This document shows positions 1-8,596 of a stretch of DNA of 64,000 nt, piece by piece. The notes below the pieces were generated by a model, which did no database searches, was not told where the DNA came from, and worked only from the letters and a program-made list of their open reading frames with translations. Positions within the stretch are counted from its first letter, which is position 1; every line of letters begins with the position of its first letter. A program made the position numbers and the translations under genes. This stretch comes from DASXRU01 sp034665305 (lineage in GTDB: Bacteria > Acidobacteriota > Blastocatellia > Pyrinomonadales > Pyrinomonadaceae): positions 11,904 to 75,903 of the forward strand of contig JAXDFZ010000009.1 in NCBI GenBank assembly GCA_034665305.1, read 5' to 3'.

Positions 1-257
1 GCGGTGGCAGATAGCAAGGGAGAGAGCGCATCCGAGGCGCCCGACTGAACCGCCGAACGAATGCCGTTTTGAAGTAAAATGTCGTTCACCATTTCCGCCT
101 CTGCGGGCGAGCTAAGCGTATGCAGCGGCAGGAAACGCGCTTCGCTATCATCGTGCATTCCGTCACTCACCGACAAACGGTCAACGAGCGCGGCACCGTC
201 GTCAGGGCACTGCACAACGCCGTCTTGGTACTCTGATTCACAAACCGGGCAATACAT
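1..257 (-). CDS. Zinc-ribbon plus DUF2007-like protein (3' end outside window)
   Basis: The reading frame is open from an ATG at 257 to the window edge (85 codons visible), so the C-terminus is missing. It begins MYCPVCESEYQDG and soon shows CPDDG, so two CxxC-type half-sites form a small N-terminal zinc ribbon. The following stretch (LHTLSSPAEAEMVNDILLQNGI) resembles the DUF2007 'putative signal transducing protein' fold, which starts with 'up-to-date on A/EAEMVxxxLExxGI'-like residues. Function is unknown. It lies downstream of the histidine kinase on the same strand, 93 bases after that gene's stop, so the two may be co-transcribed. The start has only a weak ribosome site. Confidence 0.6.
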   Translation of the reverse strand, partial: MYCPVCESEYQDGVVQCPDDGAALVDRLSVSDGMHDDSEARFLPLHTLSSPAEAEMVNDILLQNGIRSAVQSGASDALSPLLSAT

Positions 258-349
258 GATTTTCGGAGTGGAGTGTAGCTCTGAGAGGGATTTGACGCAA
301 CCGGTGGCGTGAAGACCCGCGACTTCAGGGGTACTCGATCGCGCTTGCG

Positions 350-2287
350 CTATGTGCCGGTCGCGGCAAGAAGCTGGGAGGACGCGGCATTACTTTGACG
401 AGAGGAAACCTCTCCGGCAATTTCACAGATACGCGTGATCGAAAATGGTTTTGCTACGATCCAATCAACCTTGGCCTCTTGCTGTTCGTCGGAACCGACA
501 GCCTCACCCCAACCAGTCACAACGGCGAGAGGTATGTCAGAACTTCGCTCGCGTATCGCGCGGGCAAGCTCCCAGCCGCTCATTCCCGGCATCCCCAGAT
601 CGGTGAAGACTGCCCCGTAAACGTTTGCGTCAAATAGTTCCAGGGCTTCAGTGCCATTTGACGCCAAACTCACTTCATAACCTTCACCCTCAAGTATATC
701 GCCAAGCAATTCTCGAACTGATGGTTCATCGTCAACAACCAAGATTCTTGGCGAGGCAGTCTGAGAGACGAGTTTCAAATAAGGGTTCTTTCCTGAAACA
801 ACATCCTCGGCCGCGGGTACCTCTTCGAGCGGAAACTTGATGATGAAGCTCGTTCCCGCATCCGGTTCCGATTCGACTTCCACGGTTCCGCCGTGTCGCT
901 GAATAATTCCATAGCATACGGCCAGACCTAAACCCATCCCTCCATTCCCTTTGGTGGTAAAAAACGGATCGAATATGCGGGATTTCACATCGGCGCTCAT
1001 CCCCAAGCCGTTATCGCTTATCGATATTTCTACGAAGCCGTCTCGTTTCTCCGCGCCGAGCACGATTCGTCCACCACCTGGCATCGCGTCAACGGCATTA
1101 AAAACCATGTTAACGAAAACTTCGCGCAATTCGCACGCGTCTCCCCTTATCACAGCATCCGAGTTCGCGTTCAGGTTGAGTTCAACCTGAATGTTACGAG
1201 CTTGTGAGACGTCCCTCCAGCGCGGACGGGTAATTTCATTCACATCTGTTAGGAGTTGATCTACGGCAACCAGGGCGAAGTCATGATCCTGACGCTGGCG
1301 CGCAAAATCCTGAATTCGCTTTACTGTCTGAGCTCCATCGCCCGCGGCCTTAATAATGATGTTAAGACCGCGCTCTGTTTCGGGATCCGAGGGACGTCGC
1401 AGCATCAGCTCGGCTCGTCCGAGGATACCAGCGAGTGTGTTGTTAAAGTCGTGGGCTACCCCGGATGCCAGCTGGCCCAGCGCTGACATCTTTTCAAGCT
1501 GGCTAAACTGCTCTTGAAGTCGTTCTTGCTCGGCGATGTATCGCGATAATTCCTCCACGTGCTTCCTGGCCTGTTCAGCCCGCTCAGCAGATACTTCAAC
1601 ATTCTTTAGATAGGTTCGATAAGTCAAATACACAATTGCAATAATCGGCAGCGTGCCTAATAGCGCATAGAAACCAATAACGACCATTAACTTTGCGATG
1701 ATGAAGGCAGCTGATGCTCCAACAAAGTAAGTGATTGATGCCCACAGATAATTTGTTCGCCACGTCTCCCAGAAGGACCGACCGATTTTGCAGGCTGTGT
1801 AAACGGTTACCAGTGCCGTATTCACTACATATTGGACTGAGGCCATCAAGCATAATGAACTGACGAAGATTGCTGATTGGCTCTTTGAAGACAATAGTTC
1901 CACCGGGCCAAAACACAGCCGAAGCATTTGAAAAGTAACAAAGGTTGCACAGGTCATTACGGCCGAATTAAAGAGCAGAACACTGATCTTCTTGCTGATG
2001 CGAATGGAGGTAGCGAGCGTGGCCAGGCATGCTAGCAGCGTTGCGGCCTCACCACCATACAGCAGAATTGTGAGAAAGATGAGGGTATCGGCGACGGTAA
2101 TCTCACCTTTGATACTGGGGATGTGAACTATCAAACGTGCGCCTATGAAGATACTGATTAGCGCCAAGATCAGGAAGCGAATATCAAGCTGGGCAGCGTT
2201 CAACCCTGCTACACAAAATACGGCCACCGCCGCGGCCAGGGCCACAACGAAAATGACAAATGGTTTGAAGAATTGTTGTTTAGTCAT
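350..2287 (-). CDS. Membrane-bound hybrid sensor histidine kinase with C-terminal receiver
   Basis: The protein has 645 residues. About eight hydrophobic segments (10-30, 36-56, 66-120, 136-165, 180-225) form an integral-membrane sensory region of no named family. A coiled coil follows (about 228-268), then a HisKA dimerisation helix with the phospho-acceptor His279 in GVAHDFNN, typical of HPK4-like kinases. The HATPase domain has an N box near N397, the DNGLG box at D425 and the GMGLGL box at 450-455. A receiver domain (513-625) carries D519/D520, phospho-acceptor D563, T591 and K613, so it looks active. This architecture implies phosphotransfer onto its own receiver or an unlinked partner; no separate output regulator lies beside it. 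Confidence 0.9.
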   Translation of the reverse strand: MTKQQFFKPFVIFVVALAAAVAVFCVAGLNAAQLDIRFLILALISIFIGARLIVHIPSIKGEITVADTLIFLTILLYGGEAATLLACLATLATSIRISKKISVLLFNSAVMTCATFVTFQMLRLCFGPVELLSSKSQSAIFVSSLCLMASVQYVVNTALVTVYTACKIGRSFWETWRTNYLWASITYFVGASAAFIIAKLMVVIGFYALLGTLPIIAIVYLTYRTYLKNVEVSAERAEQARKHVEELSRYIAEQERLQEQFSQLEKMSALGQLASGVAHDFNNTLAGILGRAELMLRRPSDPETERGLNIIIKAAGDGAQTVKRIQDFARQRQDHDFALVAVDQLLTDVNEITRPRWRDVSQARNIQVELNLNANSDAVIRGDACELREVFVNMVFNAVDAMPGGGRIVLGAEKRDGFVEISISDNGLGMSADVKSRIFDPFFTTKGNGGMGLGLAVCYGIIQRHGGTVEVESEPDAGTSFIIKFPLEEVPAAEDVVSGKNPYLKLVSQTASPRILVVDDEPSVRELLGDILEGEGYEVSLASNGTEALELFDANVYGAVFTDLGMPGMSGWELARAIRERSSDIPLAVVTGWGEAVGSDEQQEAKVDWIVAKPFSITRICEIAGEVSSRQSNAASSQLLAATGT

Positions 2288-2352
2288 CCCTGTTCGCGTT
2301 CGCGATTAAGGGTTGGGAAGGGTTCAGAGATCGGCATATGGACCTTACGTTC

Positions 2353-3321
2353 TCACCTTGCACGCTGGGAGGAAGACGCACCCAGATAAACCGTGTCGTA
2401 AAGATCGCGAACCTTAAACCCGGCTTTTTTGTAGCAGGCGATGGCTGCCGCGTTTTCTTGATTGGCTAGCAAACAGACGGAATTTGCACGTGCCAATAAA
2501 TGATTGGTGAGGTCAATCAGCAGTCGAACGGCGATTCCGTTACGTCTCTGAGAGGGATTAACGTAGACTCCTTCGAGATAGATGACCTCAGGAGTTTCGC
2601 TGATGACATCGGCCTTGAACATCAATTGGCCGTCCTCAATGCTTACCCAAACCCGGTTCTGTTCAATACGGCGTTTGCAGCGCTGGTAGAAACCTTCGGG
2701 ATCGACAAAAATAGGATTGATCCCACTCTCCTCAAAGGCCATTTGGGCGTGCACGGGGGCGATCAGATCTAAATCCGCTGCTACCGCCAACCTTAATTCT
2801 TTTCCGCAGCCAAGTGCCTCTCGCGGCTCGCGGCGTTCGAACAATCGCTCGCGGTTAAGTAACCGAGGTGCTTGGTCCTCTAAGGTGAAATGGCTTAAGA
2901 AGCGGCTAACCCTTTCGACCTCTCCCAGCAAGGTATTAGTTGATGGGTCTTGTTGAGCAAGATTCGCGAATCTCATCAGAGCATCGTCATTATTCGTTTC
3001 GAAAAGCGTCACGTGACCGATTAACGCCACGCCCTCGAGATGACCGACTTCGTTCCGGTAGCCATAAAATATACCTCGATTCAAAGGACTCGTTATGCCG
3101 TTATCCATGATCCAGCTAGTCATCAAAAATGTCTGTTTAGCACGCCGTGCTAGAAATGCGAGCACTTCTTCCCTGTCCTCTTCGCGCAGCATCTCAATTC
3201 GCTGCTGATCCTCGGTGATCGCAGCCTGACGCAAGCCCGCGCTTGTCTTCCGCGACCCACGATCACAAGTCTGCGATGTTTTGAAGAGTCTTAATTCGGC
3301 GTTGACGATATGTGCACTCAC
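2353..3321 (-). CDS. GNAT-family N-acetyltransferase with extra N-terminal domain
   Basis: The C-terminal half (about 180-315) is a GNAT fold. The acetyl-CoA loop QRRNGIA (258-264) follows the strand YLEGVYVN, and NQENAAAIACYKKAGF is the usual final helix. The N-terminal half resembles the DUF4081-type domain found in some actinobacterial acetyltransferases. I start it at GTG 3321 because AGGAG lies seven bases upstream. A TTG at 3336 is also possible and would overlap the stop of the upstream protease gene. Either way the gene is translationally close-coupled to that protease, which makes a shared role plausible. The substrate is unknown. Confidence 0.85.
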   Translation of the reverse strand: MSAHIVNAELRLFKTSQTCDRGSRKTSAGLRQAAITEDQQRIEMLREEDREEVLAFLARRAKQTFLMTSWIMDNGITSPLNRGIFYGYRNEVGHLEGVALIGHVTLFETNNDDALMRFANLAQQDPSTNTLLGEVERVSRFLSHFTLEDQAPRLLNRERLFERREPREALGCGKELRLAVAADLDLIAPVHAQMAFEESGINPIFVDPEGFYQRCKRRIEQNRVWVSIEDGQLMFKADVISETPEVIYLEGVYVNPSQRRNGIAVRLLIDLTNHLLARANSVCLLANQENAAAIACYKKAGFKVRDLYDTVYLGASSSQRAR

Positions 3322-3332
3322 GGTATCTCTCC

Positions 3333-5987
3333 TCAATAGTCCAAACAGTCAAGCCCGCTGTCGATTACAACGCTGTCAAGCGAGAAATCACCGTTTAGCT
3401 GTGCAGATTGAGCGATAACTACCGAATCACTGATAACAACGCCGTCACTGACAACCACTCCGTCACTTACTACGACGCCGTCACCGAGGACCGATCCGTC
3501 GCTTACGAGCACTCCATCACCGATTAACCTACTCATTCGTGCGAAGATCGAACCGCTATCCAACGACAGGCCGTCGCTAATCACAACGCCATCACTTACG
3601 ACGACTCCATCGCTAATGACTACACCGTCACTGATGACCACTCCGTCGCTAACAACCACTCCGTCGCTGATAACTACTCCGTCGCTAATGACGACGCCAT
3701 TGCTAACAACAACACCCTCGCTTATTACCACGCCTAGAGCATAAATGGGTTGGTACTTCAGTATCAGGCTGGTACCTTTCGCAAAGTGTTGGCCGAGGAT
3801 AATGCCCTGAGACCAGGCAAACGTGTGTCCGCCAATTGTAGTCTGCGCCACCGGCGGGACGGATGTTGTTAAAAGGTTCGCGCCGATAGGCTTACTCGAA
3901 CCCAGATCCGTCCGGACCAGACAAGCCAAGCGCATTGCGCCTTCGATGTTGAGTTGACCAGCACCCTGCTCGAAGCTATTGAAGCCCTTCAAAGGCTGAG
4001 CTGAATACATCAACATCGCCTTAACCATATTTGGGGTCAGTTTCGGATTGGCTTGGAGCAAGAGTGCGGCGGCTCCTGCGACTCCTGGCGTTGCCATCGA
4101 TGAACCGCTCAAGTACATGTGGCGACGGTTTTCGCTCGGGCTGACGCCTGCATCGAGTTGGGGATTCTGAGTTACGAGCAAATTGTTATCTGACTCGGCA
4201 TCGATCAGCTTGTTTCCTGGCGCCACCAGTTCAGGCTTTATTAGGTTGTCATAATGTTTGACACCTGCCGAGTCGCGCCAACCACTGCGCGTCGGTCCCC
4301 GAGAACTGAAAGTAGCAACTCCATCGTCGTTACGAGCGTTTGTCCCAAAAGTATTCGAGGCCCCTACCGTAATTGCGGCTGGTTCGTTTCCCGGGCAGTG
4401 GATCTGGCCGTATACCTTCTGTCCGGCACTATTTTTACCGTTGTTGCCGGCGGCAGCAACGACAACAACGCCTGCATCAACCAACCGCCGTACCGCACGG
4501 CACACCGGGTCATTCTTGTAAGAATCAATCGCCGGTGTCCCCAAACTCATGTTGACCACCTTCACCTTGTAGGCGGCGTGATTCGCTAGTAACCAGTCAA
4601 GGGCAGCCAGCGTACCCGCGACCGTCCCGGTGCCACGCGAGTTGAGCACGCGTAAGTTAATGAGGCTCGCGTTCGGCGCAATCCCGATATATCCTGCGTC
4701 GGCGATCCGGCCGTTACCGGCCGCTATAGAGGCCACATGAGTTCCATGTCCATATGGGTCATCGACACGATTCTCACCAGTAAAGTCGCGACTGAAAATA
4801 ATGCGACTCTTGTCATCCCGGCCGAGAAAGGTCTTATGCCCGGTGTCGATTCCTGAATCAACTACAGCGATCCCCAGACCCGTGCCGTCCATTGTCGCCC
4901 CGGCTGCAGCCCCGGTTGACTGGTGACGAACAGCGTCAGCACCGGTTGTGAGTGAAATGTGCCCTAGAGACTGAATCTGTTGATTCAAGGATATGTAGTT
5001 CGTATGGGAGCTTGCGGCAAGTCTTTCAACTGCCTTTATTGGAGCGTCGATCGTCATCACGCCCAGTCGATGAAGCCGCGCATCTACGTGCACTGAATTA
5101 CTCTTTAGCAGAGCGTTGAGCTTTCCATTCGTCAAATCCGCAACCTGAACTATCAAGCTAATACGATCGTCGTCCGAGCTGGCGCTTTGCACTATGGACC
5201 GCAGCTCTGAGGAGATTTTGTCGCCTTGGAACCCCTCCTCATCCCGGTTGGAATCCTCGGCGTCCTCCTCGTTATTCGTTAGGTCGGCATCATTGTTATC
5301 GCCTACCGGCACCTCTTGGAATAGGGCTGATAGGCCCGCATCGCCAGCAATGTATTGGGAATACGCTTGGCGTGAGCTAGCCCCGACGATTCGAAGGCTG
5401 CGCCGCTCCATCGCGCTCTGCAAAATCGCTGAAGCACCTGGAGATGTGTAACTACCAATGTACTGATGAAGCTGATCGACGAACAAGATAATGCGGCCCT
5501 TAGCGCTTTCGACTTCTGCAACAACGCCCTGAAGGATCTTCGTAAACTCTCTCTCGTTTCTCGCCTCAGCCGAGAGCTTATCGAGATCGAGAATAAATAG
5601 TTCCTTATGTCGAAGAGCTTCTGGAACGCGAGTGCTGATCATTCTCTCCGCCAGCGCTTCGGCAATGACACGAGTCATCTGTCCAGTATCACTGAGCAAG
5701 ACCGGGCTACGTTTGCTGTCCCCGTTAAGAATCTCAATTGTGCGACGAATCTCTTTGCCATAGCCGTTAACCGACTCCGTCTGACCCTGGGAAGCACGTT
5801 TAGTGAGGTTCTTGGCGTAACGAGAAAGAGTGGGATGACTACCGATGCCGTTTTCAGTGGCGGTCGAGAGTTCGTGACCAGCCGTAGCGTGAGCGTGACT
5901 GGTAATCATTAGGCCTGTGCACAGTGAGGCGGTCAGTGACAGGGATGTCACCCAGGTCATAATTGGGGAACGCTTGATGGGTCTCAT
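3333..5987 (-). CDS. Secreted S8 subtilisin-like protease with degenerate ClpB-type AAA+ domain and GVVxSD repeats
   Basis: The protein has 884 residues from ATG 5987, which has AAGGAC six bases upstream; a longer frame reaches 6047. In order there is a signal peptide (1-34, ending HAHA), a region matching NBD1 of ClpB/ClpC (56-228), an acidic linker (231-251), an inhibitor-like propeptide (about 260-345) and a complete S8 catalytic domain with D377, H414, oxyanion N515 and S630 in SGSSMATP. The tail (752-878) is built from hexapeptides GVVISD/GVVVSD. The AAA-like part keeps EIRRTIEIL, a Walker-B-like RIILFVDQLH and an IVGAS sensor strand, but the P-loop lacks the GxxGxGKT residues (97-107) and the Walker B Glu is Gln172. 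ATP hydrolysis is therefore unlikely, and export would remove it from ATP. The function of the fusion is unknown. Confidence 0.9.
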   Translation of the reverse strand: MRPIKRSPIMTWVTSLSLTASLCTGLMITSHAHATAGHELSTATENGIGSHPTLSRYAKNLTKRASQGQTESVNGYGKEIRRTIEILNGDSKRSPVLLSDTGQMTRVIAEALAERMISTRVPEALRHKELFILDLDKLSAEARNEREFTKILQGVVAEVESAKGRIILFVDQLHQYIGSYTSPGASAILQSAMERRSLRIVGASSRQAYSQYIAGDAGLSALFQEVPVGDNNDADLTNNEEDAEDSNRDEEGFQGDKISSELRSIVQSASSDDDRISLIVQVADLTNGKLNALLKSNSVHVDARLHRLGVMTIDAPIKAVERLAASSHTNYISLNQQIQSLGHISLTTGADAVRHQSTGAAAGATMDGTGLGIAVVDSGIDTGHKTFLGRDDKSRIIFSRDFTGENRVDDPYGHGTHVASIAAGNGRIADAGYIGIAPNASLINLRVLNSRGTGTVAGTLAALDWLLANHAAYKVKVVNMSLGTPAIDSYKNDPVCRAVRRLVDAGVVVVAAAGNNGKNSAGQKVYGQIHCPGNEPAAITVGASNTFGTNARNDDGVATFSSRGPTRSGWRDSAGVKHYDNLIKPELVAPGNKLIDAESDNNLLVTQNPQLDAGVSPSENRRHMYLSGSSMATPGVAGAAALLLQANPKLTPNMVKAMLMYSAQPLKGFNSFEQGAGQLNIEGAMRLACLVRTDLGSSKPIGANLLTTSVPPVAQTTIGGHTFAWSQGIILGQHFAKGTSLILKYQPIYALGVVISEGVVVSNGVVISDGVVISDGVVVSDGVVISDGVVISDGVVVSDGVVISDGLSLDSGSIFARMSRLIGDGVLVSDGSVLGDGVVVSDGVVVSDGVVISDSVVIAQSAQLNGDFSLDSVVIDSGLDCLDY
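3426..3734 (-). repeat. 18-bp coding repeat encoding GVV(I/V)S(D/E/N) hexapeptides
   Basis: Nine consecutive 18-base units lie at 3570-3734. After a spacer that encodes SLDSGSIFARMSRLIGD there are about five more at 3426-3515. Codons vary between units (GTC, GTT, GTA, GTG; GAC, GAT), so the peptide rather than the DNA seems to be conserved. A Gly-hydrophobic-hydrophobic-hydrophobic-Ser-Asp period of six fits one turn face of a beta-helix or beta-roll. Confidence 0.9.
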
Positions 5988-6222
5988 TCGATTGTCCTTA
6001 ATCTCAAAATGCCGAGGCCTGAGGCAGAAGGCCACAAGGCGAGCCACGGCAGAATCTGCACGGGCCGTACCAAGGTCCGCAGAATCCGGTAACTATTGAG
6101 ATTTACTGGGGTTTCCGATTCTTAAGAGAAACCAAACAGAGTCATTTGGCCTTTTAAATCGGTCTGAATGAGCGAAATAGGTCTTTCGATTTGACTGATA
6201 CTTGACTGGGACAATTCAGGGA

Positions 6223-7149
6223 TTACGCTCTTATGAAGGGTATTTCTTCAAAGTGAGTAAAACGTTTGAAAGCGCGAAATCTCTCATTTATTTCTTCGTA
6301 AGTAAGGCGTTGCACTCGCTGAGTGCCAAACTCCTCCACGTTGAAGGATGCCATCACGGAACCGAAAATCATGGCTCGACGCATCGCAGCCTCGTCCAGA
6401 GCTTCCTGGCTGTCGAGATAGCCCATTAGCCCGCCTGCAAAAGTGTCTCCTGCCCCGGTCGGATCGAAGACCGATTCCAGCGGGTATGCTGGTATTGCAA
6501 AATAACTGTCGTGAGTAAACATTGCCGCGCCATACTCCCCGCGCTTAACGATCACCGAGCGGGGACCCCACGACAGTATTTTCTTAGCGGCCTTGATCAA
6601 GTTAGGTTCGTCAGTTAGTTGCCTGGCTTCGGCGTCGTTGACGACCAGAAGATCGACGCTTTCAATGGCAGCCTGAAGAGCCTCACGAGATGTTTCAATC
6701 CAGAGGTTCATCGTGTCCAGGGCCACAAGCTCCGCGCCCTTCATCTGATCACGCACTTCCTTCTGCAGTTCCGGCTGAATATTGCCAAGAAATGCTAGGC
6801 GCGAACGCCTGGCTTCATCGGATAACTTTGGCTTGAAGTCTGCAAAGACATTCAGTTGAGTTTCCAACGTGTGGGCAACATTCAGGTCATAATCATATTT
6901 CCCGCGCCATCTAAAAGTTTTGCCACCGGGTATTCGTTCCAGGTCTGTGGTGTCGATACTATGCGTGTCAAAGACTGTTTGCTCTTCCTCACCGAAATCG
7001 CCACCTACTACGCCAACAATGCGGACCTTGGTGAAGTAACTGGCTGAAAGTGAGAAATGGGAGGTAGAACCGCCGAGCATTTTCTCGCATTTCCCAAAAG
7101 GCGTTTCGACTGAATCGAATGCAACTGAACCGACGACAATTAAGGACAC
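6223..7149 (-). CDS. PfkB-family (ribokinase-like) sugar or nucleoside kinase
   Basis: The protein has 308 residues and the whole PfkB fold. The N-terminal LGGSTSHFSLSASYF resembles the GG substrate motif, and the C-terminal signature DPTGAGDTFAGG (229-240) includes catalytic base D235. Translation starts at GTG 7149 with GGAG nine bases upstream. The substrate cannot be named. Two genes upstream on the same strand is methylthioadenosine phosphorylase, so a nucleoside- or ribose-derived substrate from purine or methionine salvage is a reasonable guess. The absence of a lid-like insertion argues against phosphofructokinase. Confidence 0.85.
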   Translation of the reverse strand: MSLIVVGSVAFDSVETPFGKCEKMLGGSTSHFSLSASYFTKVRIVGVVGGDFGEEEQTVFDTHSIDTTDLERIPGGKTFRWRGKYDYDLNVAHTLETQLNVFADFKPKLSDEARRSRLAFLGNIQPELQKEVRDQMKGAELVALDTMNLWIETSREALQAAIESVDLLVVNDAEARQLTDEPNLIKAAKKILSWGPRSVIVKRGEYGAAMFTHDSYFAIPAYPLESVFDPTGAGDTFAGGLMGYLDSQEALDEAAMRRAMIFGSVMASFNVEEFGTQRVQRLTYEEINERFRAFKRFTHFEEIPFIRA

Positions 7150-7180
7150 TTTAGGTTTCTCCGAATGGTGACGATTTAAC

Positions 7181-7633
7181 TTACGGCTTGTTGGTAGTTG
7201 GCTTCGGACCGAGGTTTTTCAGCTCTGCCTCAGCTTGTTCGCGGAACGGACTCTGTGGGTAATCGTTAACTAGTTGCCCAAGGTAATCCCGCGCATCGTC
7301 GCGTAGTTTGGCAGCCGCCACTTTCACGGACTGCTTTCCCTTTCCTTCTGAAAGCCGAAGGCTGCTCTCGCCGGCAATGAATAGAATCTCATCAATTCGA
7401 GCAAAGGTCGGATTGCCCGCTATCACCTCTTCGCACCTTTGAAGGGCAGCTAGATAGGCCTTTTTCTGTTTGAAATAATGACGCGCTACCTCAAGGTTAT
7501 GCATCGCGTCCTTTTCAAGGTCGGCGTCGCGGATCGTAGCGGCGGCGCTTTTGACGGTTCCCTGAGCAAACGACGATACGGCGATCGCCAAAATCATCAT
7601 GACAACGTTAAAGGGCAAAACTTTCTTCTTCAT
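7181..7633 (-). CDS. Small exported TPR/BamD-like protein
   Basis: The protein has 150 residues. A signal peptide ends near SSFAQG (23-25), with no lipobox Cys. The mature part is helical with TPR-like residues (NLEVARHYFKQKKAYLAA, CEEVIAGNP, YPQSPFREQAEAEL). This resembles the start of BamD/YfiO outer-membrane assembly proteins but is shorter than the usual 240 or so residues and not lipid-anchored. It lies between mtnP and the PfkB kinase, 31 bases upstream of the kinase. Likely periplasmic; the exact role is unknown. Confidence 0.7.
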   Translation of the reverse strand: MKKKVLPFNVVMMILAIAVSSFAQGTVKSAAATIRDADLEKDAMHNLEVARHYFKQKKAYLAALQRCEEVIAGNPTFARIDEILFIAGESSLRLSEGKGKQSVKVAAAKLRDDARDYLGQLVNDYPQSPFREQAEAELKNLGPKPTTNKP

Positions 7634-7693
7634 TAGTTAACCTCATTACAGAAAAGCATTCGGTTGTCTTACATCACGAGCAGACCAAAGAGC

Positions 7694-8569
7694 CTATGTT
7701 GTTGCGTATTTTTGGATGATCGCCGCCAAGCTTGCGGTTGTCGACGCCGGCCAAAGACTGGGTGCTGTGAAGATTGCGTTCTTGAGGGCCGAACCGCATT
7801 TGCAAGCGCGCGGTGCGTTTCCTAGAGCCTTTACAGCCTGCCGCATAACGAGCTGAGCGTTGCTGACATTCTTATTCAAATACTCGATTACGGCTTCCGC
7901 ATTCACCGCATCATGATCAGGATGCCAGCAATCATAGTCGGTCACCAGCGCCAAAGTGGCATAACAAATCTCCGCTTCGCGGGCCAACTTTGCCTCCTGC
8001 AGATTTGTCATCCCAATTATGTCCATGCCCCATGAACGATAAACCTGCGATTCAGCTTTGGTAGAGAAAGCTGGGCCCTCCATGCAGAGGTACGTGCCCC
8101 CACGATGTGTTTTTACGGCAACAGCGGTACACGCTTCTTCCAGTACATTCCCCAGCGCTTCACAGACAGGATGAGCAAAGGCCACATGCGCTACGATACC
8201 TTCACCGAAAAAGGTGGATTCACGTGCTCGAGCTCGCGTGCGATCGAAAAATTGCCCGGGAATTACCATGTCAAGTGGAGCGTATTTCTCTTGTAACGAA
8301 CCAACGGCCGACGCCGATAAGATTCGCTCAATTCCGAGCAACTTCATCCCATAGATATTCGCTCTGAAAGGTACCTCGGTCGGCGTCAGCCGGTGCCCGC
8401 GTCCGTGACGCGGCAGGAAGGCCACTCGCTCGTTTTCAAGCGTGCCAATGATGAATGCGTCGGAAGGCTTCCCGAACGGAGTCTCAAGAAAGACCTCATC
8501 AATGTCAGTCAATTCGGGCATTTGATAGAGCCCGCTGCCGCCAATTATTCCTATCGTCGCTGTTGCCAT
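7694..8569 (-). CDS. mtnP: S-methyl-5'-thioadenosine phosphorylase
   Basis: The protein has 291 residues, normal for the MTAP/PNP family. The N-terminal IGIIGGSGLYQMPEL is the phosphate-binding start. LPRHGRGHRLTPTEVPFRANIYGMK contains the His and Arg of the active site. YLCMEGPAFSTKAES and MDIIGMTNLQEAKLAREAEICYA are the base- and ribose-binding segments. The enzyme cleaves methylthioadenosine to adenine and methylthioribose-1-phosphate; an adenine phosphoribosyltransferase (37090-37611) in the same window could take up the adenine. A purine nucleoside phosphorylase activity cannot be excluded from sequence alone. Confidence 0.93.
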   Translation of the reverse strand: MATATIGIIGGSGLYQMPELTDIDEVFLETPFGKPSDAFIIGTLENERVAFLPRHGRGHRLTPTEVPFRANIYGMKLLGIERILSASAVGSLQEKYAPLDMVIPGQFFDRTRARARESTFFGEGIVAHVAFAHPVCEALGNVLEEACTAVAVKTHRGGTYLCMEGPAFSTKAESQVYRSWGMDIIGMTNLQEAKLAREAEICYATLALVTDYDCWHPDHDAVNAEAVIEYLNKNVSNAQLVMRQAVKALGNAPRACKCGSALKNAIFTAPSLWPASTTASLAAIIQKYATT

Positions 8570-8596
8570 TGTTATGCTTCTGTGCCTGTCCCGAGC

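Noticed and set aside
79..312. Plus-strand small gene at the window start
   Set aside because: The minus strand of the same bases gives a clear zinc-ribbon protein that starts at 257.
3426..3734. CRISPR-like regular repeat
   Set aside because: The period is 18 bases, in frame within a coding region, with varying codons and no spacers.
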